A stretch of DNA of 64,000 nt from Actinostola sp. cb2023 (lineage: Eukaryota > Cnidaria > Anthozoa > Actiniaria > Actinostolidae). Below are positions 37,101 to 46,700 of this stretch, in pieces. The translations under genes and the position numbers were made by a program. The DNA lies in contig JAUJYZ010000379.1 in NCBI GenBank assembly GCA_033675265.1, positions 1 through 64,000 of the forward strand, read 5' to 3'. The notes beneath the pieces were generated by a model, which made no database searches, was not told the DNA's origin, and saw nothing but the letters and a program-made list of their open reading frames with translations. The number at the start of each line of letters is the position of its first letter. Position 1 is the stretch's first letter.

Positions 37101-40100
37101 CCACAGGGAGCCCAAACCTTGTTCCCAGGGCATGATGTCTGTAAGACCACAGGGAGCCCAAACCTTGTTCCCAGGGCATGATGTCTGTAAGACCACAGGA
37201 AGCCCAAATTATTTCTAATCAATTAATGTAACATTTGAATTTAAGGCTTTCGAAAATAAATCTGAGTATATTATCAATTATTGGCATCCAAATCTGACAA
37301 TCAATATGATGGATGACCAAACCCCTTGGACCCCTGGTGCAGTGCCACCACCAATGGATGAGTGTAAGTACATGTTTAATCAAGTAAACAGTTATTGTAG
37401 TTTTCACAGGACTTAGAAAGACCTGTCATTGCAAGTGAACGAGCAATACATGAGGGGGGAGGGGTGGTTATTTAATAATATTTTTTACCTCTGGGGGTGG
37501 GGGTACTAAATTGAAGGGGTAGGTGGATGTTTCTTTGATGCTGGGTGCTAATTTGAGCATTTCTGGTATCTCAAATGTACTGTATTATTTTACTGAATTT
37601 CACTCTTCTGGGTACAGTACATGTCCATGAAATGTTCCATTGTATCCTATAACTAATAAGATCAGTATTATAGATATGCTTACATTATTGTTATTACAGT
37701 ACACGTCCATGAAATGTTCCATTGTATCCTATAAGATCAGTGTTAGAGATACATGCTGTTTGTTTTTGTTTGCAGTTATAATATTTGACAGTATAACAAA
37801 TGGTTACTTCCCACTTCTGTACCTGAATAACTACTGGAATTTGGGCAGTGACTACATGCCAATTAATGAGACAACCCCGTAAGTATATTGTGTACTGAAA
37901 ATGTTAATTGTAAGATAACAGTTTAGAGACATACCTCTAGACACCTGTATTTTGTTAGGACAGACACCTTTTATTGGTCTGTAGGGCACTATTATATGGG
38001 TTCACACCAGGCAGTGTAAGTGTGTTTTCATACCAAGTGAACTTATAAAATAACTATGATATAATATAACATGCACTATGATTGGCCAAAAGATACGTAT
38101 GGTACGATACGTATGGTACGGTACGTACACTACGGTACGTGCAGTACAGTACGTGCAGTACGGAACATCATGTAGTACGCCCTGTTTTTTCAGTCATTTA
38201 CTATGGGCTATCTCGAATTCGGTTATCTCAAACTCCCCGCTATCTCGAACTATTTTGGGTTCCCTTGACCCAAATCAACCCCGGTTATCTCGAACTCTAA
38301 TGATAAAGTCGATGAACAAACAGCAGAAAGTGTCACAACACAGTTCGTTGGAAGCCAAAAACATCAATTGAACTTTAATTGTTCAGTATACGTAAGTGGA
38401 TTAACATTCTACCTTTGTTCGAATTCGTGTATCCTGTGCCGCTTCACAAACAACTGTATCAAAATGCATATTTGATGCATTTGTTGTATATTTTTTCAAA
38501 CAAAATTGTATGATATACAACTTTAGCTGTATTTGAAACTATGTTTAAGGAATGGTCAACGCTTAGCGTGCATCCATCGAGTTATGGAGCACGCGGGAAT
38601 TTGGGAGAGCACGAGAGAAGTACGCCTCGAGCAACTCTAGCTTCATGAGTGCTCTCCCAAATTCCCAAGTGCTGCATAACTCGATGGACGCACAGCTAAA
38701 GCGTTGACCATTTCTTTTATAACATAGTCACGGCAATTTCAAATGAAACAATTTGATTTTCCGATTGATTTCAGAGTGCGCGCGCTATGACGTGTGTCCG
38801 TGGCCGTAGCGTGTGTCCATGGGCTTACGGCCACACGCTAACCAACCAATCAGAGCGCACGTTATTTCATACCTATGTTATAATAAATATTAATGAAAAT
38901 ATCAGTGAAATGACACTGACCCGGTTATCTCGAACCCCCGCTATCTCGAACTAATTTTCCTTTCCCTTCAGAGTTCGAGATAGCGGGGTTCTACTGTAAT
39001 TGCTTTTCACGCCCAAGTTTACTTGATGTTCTTATGATGCCCAGTGTGAACCTGCCTGTTATATTTGTGTACATGTATCTTTGTACTATAGTCACATCAA
39101 TAAGCCATCAGTAAGAGCAGACAGTTGTACTAATTTCCATGCACTGTCCAACAGAGAGCTTGACTTGCATCTAGTTTACACACCAATCTCACTCTTCAAG
39201 TGGCAAATGTACGAGTCCCAGAGGGTGCGTCAGAAGTGGTTTTCCATGCTGGGAGACGATATGTCTCAGTCTGAAGAAGAACAGGACACTCTCAAGGTCA
39301 GAAAATAAAACTACCGTAATTACTGACATAAGATTGGATGCACACAGTAACTAGTGAATCCAGGGAATTCAAGAAATCACAGTTCTCTGAGATGCTGTTT
39401 CCTGCATTCTGGGAGCATTTGTGACCAAAATGTTAAGGTTTCTACAACTAACAGATTGTACCCCAAGAAGACCAGCCTTTGTATTTCTGTCTGCCAAATG
39501 TGTCAACTTCATAATTCATAGTAAAGTAGTTTGTAGGGTTTCGTCAAGCATAAATAAAGGAATCAGAAAAATCTGAGCCCAGACAGGAATTGAACCTGTG
39601 ACCTCCTGGATACTAGTCAGGCGCTCTAACCACTGAGCCACTGGGAACTCATGTGATTAAGCAGGTCTTGGTTCGTATTAATACCCAGGTCACTTAGGAC
39701 GTACACTGTGCGATCAGCTATAATAATAATAATAATAATAATAAAACTTTATTAACGTGTCTAATCTTCTAGCAGTCCACAAGTGGACCACTAATTGGGG
39801 ACACCTAAACTAAGATAAAGTGGAAAACATCTCGTTTTTTTTCAGAGTCTTTTTTTTATGAACTATTACCAAGCTACTAATATTATTACTTTATTATTAC
39901 TTTATAACTTTCATAATCATGTTTGATATTTCAGAGAACCATGGTAGAAACAAACCCCTACCTGTTGGGCATAACCATAGTTGTATCTCTTGTACACACT
40001 GTGTTTGAATTCATGGCTTTTAAGAATGGTAAGTTAATCATGCTACCTTTTCTTAGAGAAACGTTCCTTGTATTGCGACGGGTTGAGATTTTCATTTGTG

Positions 40101-43100
40101 CTTAAACTTATACTTTTAATAGGTTTCTTTCTAGTAAAATGTAAATGAAGAAGTGTTGTGGTTTACTTTTAAAATCATTTTGGTCTTTCTTTGGTATGAA
40201 ATCGGTCTTTCTTTGATTGACCTGATAAGATTACACAGTCTGATTTTGTGATCAAAGTCCAATGCAACGTTTTGGTGCAAATAATATATGATACAAGAAA
40301 TATACCACTACAAGTGAATTCTCTCTAGGCAGACACATCACTAAGCCAGACACTTCACTCTAAGCCAGACACCTCACTAAGCCAGACACCCATCTAATCC
40401 AGACAACTCACTAAGCCAGATACCCATCTAAGCCAGACACCTCACTTAGCCAGACACCCATCTAAGCCAGATACCCCATCTAAGCCAGACACCTCACTAA
40501 GCCAGACACCTCACTTAGCCAGACACCCATCTAAGCCAGACACCTCACTAAGCTGGACACCCATCTAAGCCAGACACCCATCTAAGCCAGACACCCATCT
40601 GAGCCAGACACCCATCTGAGCCAGACACCCATCTAAGCCAGACACCTCACTCTAAGCCAGACACCTCACTAAGCCAGACACCTCACTTAGCCAGACACCC
40701 ATCTAAGCCAGACACCCATCTAAGCCAGACACCCATCTAAACCAGACACCCATCTAAACCAAACACTCATCTATGCCAGACACCCATCTAAGCCAGACAC
40801 CCATCTAAGCCAGACACCTCACTAAGCTGGACACCCATCTAAGCCAGACACCCATCTAAGCCAGACACCCATCTGAGCCAGACACCCATCTGAGCCAGAC
40901 ACCCATCTAAGCCAGACACCTCACTCTAAGCCAGACACCTCACTAAGCCAGACACCTCACTTAGCCAGACACCCATCTAAGCCAGACACCCATCTAAGCC
41001 AGACACCCATCTAAACCAGACACCCATCTAAACCAAACACTCATCTATGCCAGACACCCATCTAAGCCAGACACCCATCTAAGCCAGACACCCATCTAAA
41101 CCAGACACCCATCTAAGCCAGACACCCATCTAAGCCAGACACTCATCTAAGCCAGACACCCATCTAAGCCAGACACCCATCTAAGCCAGACACCCATCTA
41201 AACCAGACACCCATCTAAGCCAGACACCCATCTTAGCCAGACACTCATCTAAGCCAGACACCCATCTAAGCCAGACACCCATCTAAGCCAGACACCCATC
41301 TAAGCCTGCTATTTTACTATAAATTCACTCTCTAAGACGGACACCTCACTAAGCCAGACACCACACTAGAGAGAGTAAAGTGTGTTTCTGTAGACCAAAG
41401 AATCAACTAAATGTAAAATGTATTGTTTAGACATTCAGTTTTTTTGGAGAAGTCGCAAGACCCTTGAAGGCCTGTCTGTGAGATCTATCTTCTTCAATGT
41501 GTTTCAGTCAATAGTAGTTCTATTGTATGTCATTGATAATGACACCAATACCATGGTCATCATCAGCATCTTTGTTGGTCTTTTAATCGAGATCTGGAAA
41601 ATCAATAAAGTTGTTGATATCAAGGTATGAAGTTGTTGTCACTTGCACCACTATGATTCGTGAAAAGGGGGGAGAGGAGGGGTGAGGGGTGAGTTGGGAG
41701 GGCAGAGAGGGGAGGAGAGAGAAGGGAGAACTATGTGATCATTTGAGATGAAAGTTGTGATTGGCAAATCTGCAATATGTACATCAAGAATGGTGGAAAA
41801 TTTACAATTCATCAAGAATTATGCTGAATACAGCTTATTTGATGTCTCAAGTTCAAATTCAAAGTCCAAGTAAAAAATGACTTCTGTCATTTTAGTGGAG
41901 TTAAATATGTTTTTTGTGTTACTAGTTGGATATGGTCGATCGTTGGCTTGGTATCTTTCCTCGACTCAAGTTCACAGACAAAGAAAGCTACGTAAAGTCT
42001 TCAACAAGAGTATACGATGAGGTATGTCTTCTTTGATAATAGATTAAATAAGATACTAATTAGATAAGATACTGATTAGCATTGCAACAAACAAATGGTA
42101 CACTGATGTAGAATTAGAGATATGAACTTTATTCCCCAGTGTCATTTTGAGGACCTCCCTGAAAACCACGTTATGTGATGGGCGCTTCCTCCTTAAAGAT
42201 TAAATATTATTATTATTTATTATTATTTAACCGTTGTTTTTCTCATTGTCTTGTGTTGCAGATGGCTTTCAAGTATTTATCATGGTTATTATTTCCTATG
42301 TTGTTGTGTTATGCTGTATACTCATTGTTATACCTTGAGCACAAAGGATGGTATTCGTGGGTGCTGGGGATGTTGTATGGCTTCCTTCTTACATTTGGTT
42401 AGTAAACCCAAACTTAATAGTGATGATGATGATGATGATGATTACAGCAACAATAATACTACAATAGTATTGATGATGATGATTATCAGTAACAATGATA
42501 ATGATGGAAGCAATGTATGATCTTGTTGATGATATTAATATTAGGATGGTACATGCAGTAGTGATGATGATGATGATGATTACAGCAACAATAATACTAC
42601 AATAGTATTGATGATGATGATTATCAGTAATGATGCTAATGATGGATGCAATGTATGATCTTGTTGATGATATTAATATTAGGATGGTAGTAGTAGATGA
42701 TGATGATGATGATGATTACAGCAACAATAATACTACAATAGATATGTATGATCTTGATGATGATTATCAGTAACGATGATAATGATGGAAGCAATGTATG
42801 ATCTTGTTGATGATATTAATATTAGGATGGTACATGTAGTAGTGATGATGATGATGACAATAACAATAATTAATATCAATAATAATATTGAATTCTTTTT
42901 GTGTTTATAGGTTTTATTACAATGACGCCTCAGTTATTCATTAATTATAAACTCAAGTCTGTTGCTCATCTTCCATGGCGTATGATGACATATAAAGCTC
43001 TCAATACTTTTATTGATGACTTGTTTGCCTTCGTCATCAAAATGCCCATGATGTACAGGATAGGGTGTTTTAGGGATGGTAAGTTCTTCCCATTTCATTG

Positions 43101-44916
43101 CCCAGTATTTTTGCCAATGATATCTCTTTCATTTACAGCTATTTCAATATACTGATATACTTTCGGATAGGTTAAATATATCAGCAGCTGTTTCCTTGCT
43201 ATATTGGAGCTGATATACTAAATATACTGATATTCAATATTCACAAGACAACATTTTTTGAAATAGCTGTATACAAGAATGAGTGTTGTGATTTGTTCTA
43301 CTAGCTGTATTGTTGCTGCTACAACTGTACATATGTTGCTGTTGTTGTTGCTGATCGTGATGCTGTTGTTAGCACCTGGTGTTACTCTAGTTTTGTTGTT
43401 GCTTATTTTGATGCTTCTAATGCTATTGTTGTTGCAGTTGCATTGCTGTTGTTGTTGATTATTTTGTTGTTGTTGTAACTGGTGCTGTCAATATTGCTGT
43501 TGATGTTGCTGTTGTTGCTTTAGTTTTGTTGTTGATTCTTCTGCTGTTGTACCCTGTGAGCAGAGTCTGTTGTTGTTGTTGCTGCATCTGTGTTTCTGTT
43601 GTTGTTGTTGATTCTTCTGCTGTTGTTGTTGCTGCAACTGTGTTTCTGTTGTTGTTGTTGTTGATTCTTCTGCTGTTGTTGTTGCTGCAACTGTGTTTCC
43701 GTTGTTGTTGTTGTTGTTGATTCTTGTTGTTGCTGCATCTGTGTTTCTGTTGTTGTTGTTGTTGATTCTTCTACTGTTGTTGTTGCTGCAACTGTGTTTC
43801 CGTTGTTGTTGATTCTTCTGCTGTTGTTGTTGTTGCTGCAACTGTGTTTCGTTGTTGTTGTTGTTGATTCTTCTGCTGTTGTTGTTGTTGCTGCAACTGT
43901 GTTTCCGTTGTTGTTGTTGTTGTTGATTCTTGTTGTTGCTGCATCTGTGTTTCTGCTGTTGTTGTTGTTGATTCTTCTGCTGTTGTTGTTGCTGCAACTG
44001 TGTTTCTGTTGTTGTTGTTGTTGATTCTTCTACTGTTGTTGTTGCTGCAACTGTGTTTCCGTTGTTGTTGTTGTTGATTCTTCTGCTGTTGTTGTTGTTG
44101 CTGCAACTGTGTTTCCGTTGTTGTTGTTGTTGATTCTTCTGCTGTTGTTGTTGTTGCTGCAACTGTTTCCGTTGTTGTTGTTGTTGATTCTTCTGCTGTT
44201 GTTGTTGTTGCTGCAACTGTGTTTCTGTTGTTGTTGTTGTTGATTCTTCTGCTGTTGTTGTTGTTGCTGCAACTGTTTCCGTTGTTGTTGTTGTTGTTGA
44301 TTCTTCTGCTGTTGTTGTTGTTGCTGCAACTGTTTCCGTTGTTGTTGTTGTTGTTGATTCTTCTACTGCTGTTGTTACTGCCACTGTTGATGTTCAGTGC
44401 TGTGGTTGTACGTAATAGATACAATATGAGCGGCCGATCTGTATAGGATTTACAAACTCGAGCCGCGAATATTGTATCTGACTTATCGAATCCAACGATG
44501 TATAAGTGGATGTTTTACTGTAATTTGGATGATAGGAAACAGTTTGGCCGAGAAAATCCAAGTTAAAGTTGAATGCAAATGAGGACGATTCTGTATCCGA
44601 TTTACAGATGTCCTCCACGGTAGTGATTTCTATTGTATTTCCCTCATGAATTATTCATGAATTCGATAATGGATTGACATCACGGCAGTATAACACAACC
44701 CAGTGTTCTGACTGTTTCTTTCTTGTCCTTGCAACAGATATTGTGTTCTTTATTTTCCTGTATCAACGATGGATATACAAAATTGATCTCAAGAGAGTCA
44801 ATGAGTTTGGCGTCACTGGGGAGGAGTTGGTCCATGGTGGCCCAATAGAGGACAACAACCAAGATGTGGCAACTAGCAATGGTGTTGTGTCTCCATCGGA
44901 CAAGAAGAACGACTAA
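31180..44916 (+). CDS. CLPTM1: CLPTM1 (cleft lip and palate transmembrane protein 1), 13 exons
   Basis: Exons: 31180-31434, 33759-33923, 34271-34385, 36396-36475, 37246-37363, 37776-37878, 39092-39296, 39935-40028, 41431-41624, 41926-42021, 42262-42397, 42911-43078, 44738-44916. All have GT-AG borders, keep phase and sum to 635 codons plus stop (vertebrate CLPTM1 is about 670). Recognisable blocks are DLYVYLSE, NYWHPNLTIN, NPYLLGITI, LEGLSVRS, LYLEHKGWYSWVLGMLYGFLLTFGFITMTPQLFINYKLKSVAHLPWRM (each read as separate pieces) and QRWIYKID. CLPTM1 is a multipass membrane protein of the ER and Golgi; in mammals it binds GABA-A receptors and limits their forward traffic. Here a Gln-rich N-terminus precedes the first membrane helix (ILFNIFIFWLIS). 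An AATAAA lies at 44924. The long introns carry most of the local minisatellites. Confidence 0.95.
31750..32375. mobile_element. pogo-like MITE built from AATAAGCGCCCC units (CLPTM1 intron 1)
   Basis: TACCGTAAATGCTCGATTAAG on the left mirrors AAATCGAGCATTTATGGTA on the right. The interior repeats CCAATAAGCGCCCC and CGAATAAGCGCC many times. A second MITE (32065-32213) is nested inside. A relative is at 50669-51002. Confidence 0.75.
32065..32213. mobile_element. MITE with ACACCT...AGGTGT ends, nested
   Basis: ACACCTATTTCAAAAAACG and the mirrored TTTTTTGAAATAGGTGT, with long inner arms made of repeated CTGAAATCTGAAT / ATTCAGATTTCAG. Same ends as 5838-5994. Confidence 0.8.
32541..32753. mobile_element. 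MITE, ATAGAGTC family, copy 2
   Basis: ATAGAGTCATTTTCGTATGAG and CTCATACAAAAATGACTCTAT. The core CAACCAATCA...CTCAACCAATCAGAA is shared with the 25940 and 47106 copies. Confidence 0.8.
33330..33665. repeat. dispersed repeat block in CLPTM1 intron 1
   Basis: 33330-33465 is repeated inverted at 38365-38500 (shared CATTCTACCTTTGTTCGAATT complement and GATGCATTTGTTGTATA). The part 33466-33665 is repeated inverted at 20195-20400 (shared TGATAAGTCTAGTGGTCTCG-like and GGTAGACCTAC segments), with a short third copy near 18512-18560. It is probably an element carried in several places; no protein is supported. Confidence 0.6.
33953..34115. mobile_element. MITE, ATAGAGTC family, right-truncated
   Basis: ATAGTCGTTTTCGTATGAAG then TACGATACAGTTC and the core TTGGTTGAGCGATGATTTTG. 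The mirrored terminus is absent. Confidence 0.6.
34672..36149. mobile_element. TIR element with 6-bp TSD containing a long pyrimidine tract (CLPTM1 intron 3)
   Basis: CAGGGGTTAGGATAGGCA on the left and TGTCTATCCTAACCCCTG on the right are flanked by TATCGG on both sides (34666-34671, 36150-36155). Next to the ends, AAATGGCCC/GGGCCATT is also mirrored. Between about 35150 and 35985 the plus strand is strongly C/T-rich and ends in four tandem units of roughly 65-75 bp (each with CTCATAAA..CACCC..CATCCA). The 132- and 125-codon ORFs in the tract are compositional. Confidence 0.7.
36513..37205. repeat. 46-bp minisatellite (CLPTM1 intron 4)
   Basis: About 15 copies of a 46-bp unit containing AAACCTTGTTCCCAGGGCAG and GTCTGTAAGACCACAGGGAG. 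The long minus-strand ORFs (up to 163 codons) are repeat products, because 46 is not divisible by 3 and the unit has no stops on that strand. Confidence 0.95.
38205..38998. mobile_element. pogo-like element with CGGTTATCTCGAAC units (CLPTM1 intron 6)
   Basis: The right end GTTCGAGATAGCGGGGTTCTACTG is typical of pogo/Tigger termini, here split to GAGATAGCGGGGTTCTACTG. The left side repeats GCTATCTCGAA and GGTTATCTCGAAC. The left terminus is unclear. A foldback MITE (38550-38716) and part of another repeat (38365-38500) sit inside. Confidence 0.55.
38550..38716. mobile_element. foldback MITE, nested
   Basis: AATGGTCAACGCTTAGCGTG against CAGCTAAAGCGTTGACCATT, with inner CATCGAGTTATG/CATAACTCGATG and GGGAATTTGGGAGAGCAC mirrored. 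Confidence 0.8.
39570..39655 (-). repeat. tRNA-like sequence, probably a SINE head (CLPTM1 intron 7)
   Basis: On the minus strand TGGCTCAGTGGTTAGAGCG (box A) and GGTTCAATTCCTG (box B) are spaced as in a tRNA. The acceptor stem has mismatches and the anticodon stem does not pair fully. It is followed by CTCAGATTTTTCTGATTCC and an AT-rich tail. I therefore call a SINE rather than a functional tRNA. Confidence 0.6.
40325..41375. repeat. 17-bp minisatellite, AAGCCAGACACCCATCT (CLPTM1 intron 8)
   Basis: About 60 units. Two block types alternate (CACCCATCT and CACCTCACT). A block of about 280 bp is duplicated (40560-40790 against 40845-41060). The ends CTCTCTAGGCAGACAC and ACACTAGAGAGAG look like inverted ends, so the array may have grown from a transposon terminus. 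Confidence 0.9.
42417..42860. repeat. GATGAT-rich tandem repeat (CLPTM1 intron 11)
   Basis: About four copies of a 110-135-bp unit with GATGATGATGATGATTACAGC, CAACAATAATACTACAATAG and GATCTTGTTGATGATATTAA blocks (the first shown shortened by variants). Confidence 0.85.
43370..44390. repeat. TTG/CTG-rich minisatellite, about 1 kb (CLPTM1 intron 12)
   Basis: Units of about 50-57 bp built from TTGTTGTTGATTCTTCTGC, TGTTGTTGTTGCTGCAACTG and TGTTTCCG. On the minus strand it reads as Gln-, Asn- or Thr-rich ORFs up to 298 codons. No promoter, splice support or conserved domain accompanies them, and it lies wholly inside a CLPTM1 intron. Confidence 0.9.
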
Positions 44917-45353
44917 CATTGAAGAATAAATGTTAATTAATACTGGACATTCATCATGCAACCAAAAGTAATACATAAAAATACTAGTAGTGGATCAGTT
45001 AAGTTGACCATTTGTATTCAAAAAATGCTGTGTCATTTTTTTTCTTATCTAATTTAATGAAAAATGCTAATAACTATGTTGGAGTTTTATTGGGGAGTTA
45101 TGATGATGGTACAAAAATAGAACTCTTGATTTGGTCCCTTAAATAATTTTATGTATATTCTTCTGCTTCTTGCTTATTTTACTGATGATGTGATTGAGCT
45201 GAGACAAACCTGTCTTATAAAATGGTGCATCATTGCTTAATATTGCCAGCAATCGCAACATTTCCATGTGTGTCCACCACTGCAATTTGTTGTATGCAAT
45301 ATTTGTGGAATTATGATCACATTGTACTTCAATAAGCTTAGTCACAACAACAG

Positions 45354-45687
45354 ACCTGCCAACAACTCTCCTGGTTTAGCCAGGAGTCTCCAGATTTTGG
45401 ACCTCAACTCCCGGTCTCCCGGTTTGAAGACAAAATCTCCCGGATAAACACGTCACGACCACGATTTACGGTGAAATTGCATAATAAAACGTAACAATCT
45501 TTTTCAATATTAGAATATGTGTCTTTTTATGTGAACGCTCGTTTATCAGGTGATACAAATCCTTTTTTTTTGTTTTTTGGTTTGGAAATGTTTAGGGTTG
45601 TCCGCCATTTTGCTTTTGGGGTTAAAGCATGCTATTTTAGCCTATTTTTCCAGTCTCAAGATTTGAGGGCTCGGGGGGTTGGCAGGT
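45354..45687. mobile_element. short TIR element
   Basis: ACCTGCCAACAACTCTCC on the left and GGGGGGTTGGCAGGT on the right are inverted. CTCCCGG is repeated three times near the left end. The surrounding intergenic DNA (44917-46700) shows no gene. A CTCATGAATTATT block near 46550 repeats one at 44640. Confidence 0.5.
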
Positions 45688-46700
45688 ATGCAACAATAAT
45701 AATTGCCACTGCAGAGATAGACACAATGCAAACATTATATTGCCAATGATATTGCATGCAATGTTGCACCGTGTGTCTGTAAAAAAAACTACTTGCGTAA
45801 AGTTATACTGTACGTCATTCATCTTCAGACAACTTAAAACTACCTGTTACTCATATGGGAGCATAAGGAATTCATTAATTATCAAGAGTATCTGCTCTCC
45901 TAAAGGATGCTATTTTATTGTTTTATTTATTCCCACAATCACGTCTGGTAGAACTAATAGAACGGCCTAATAGAACTAATGTACCAATAATGTTAGAGGG
46001 ATTAAAATACTGTAATGGCCAAGTGGGTATTAATATATAGGATTTAAAAATACCTGAATAAATACCACTACTCTGACATAATGGTTTGATTTTATCACAG
46101 ACTAAAATGACAACCCAATATTGAGAAAGTGCAATTCCTTTCAGAGATCAAACACTAGAAAGAGTGTTTCATCCGACATCCAAACACTGACAAGTGGGTT
46201 GGAAAATGAGGCGCAGCCAAATTTTCTTTTAAATTCTTTATTGTTTGGATATTGGATCTCAAATCATTTTTTTTGGCATTAAAATAATGCCAAGTGCATA
46301 GCTGGTAGACATTTTTTCCTATAAGCCTGGTATGTCAAAATGTAAGAAAATCATCCCAGTTTTACTATTTTTCGGCTATTGACAATATAATATTATGGAA
46401 ATTCCTGTTATGACCGGACTTAATAAATTGTTGCTTATAGAGCGCTAGCTATATGTGCCTTAATTCTTGGAGAAATTCAAATCAAAGTTTACCAAATTTT
46501 ATGCTAAATATCCAAACCTCCTTTACGGTAGTGATGTCCTTTGTTGTGTCCTCATGAATTATTAATGACTTTGAGAAGGATTTGGGAAACCCTGAAAGGG
46601 GAGGGGTAGAGTCAGGGTAGAGTACTAGTAATCAATGAATGCCATTTGGGCTACCTGTGGTGGACTCAAGACCACAGAGTTGGGTTCCCTGTGGTACAAG

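Noticed and set aside
36440..37222. Minus-strand ORFs of 94-163 codons
   Set aside because: Products of the 46-bp tandem repeat; the same peptide appears in all three frames.
39570..39655. Functional tRNA gene
   Set aside because: Acceptor and anticodon stems carry mismatches and a SINE-like tail follows.
43488..44384. Poly-Gln/Thr protein on the minus strand
   Set aside because: It lies wholly within a CLPTM1 intron and consists only of minisatellite sequence.
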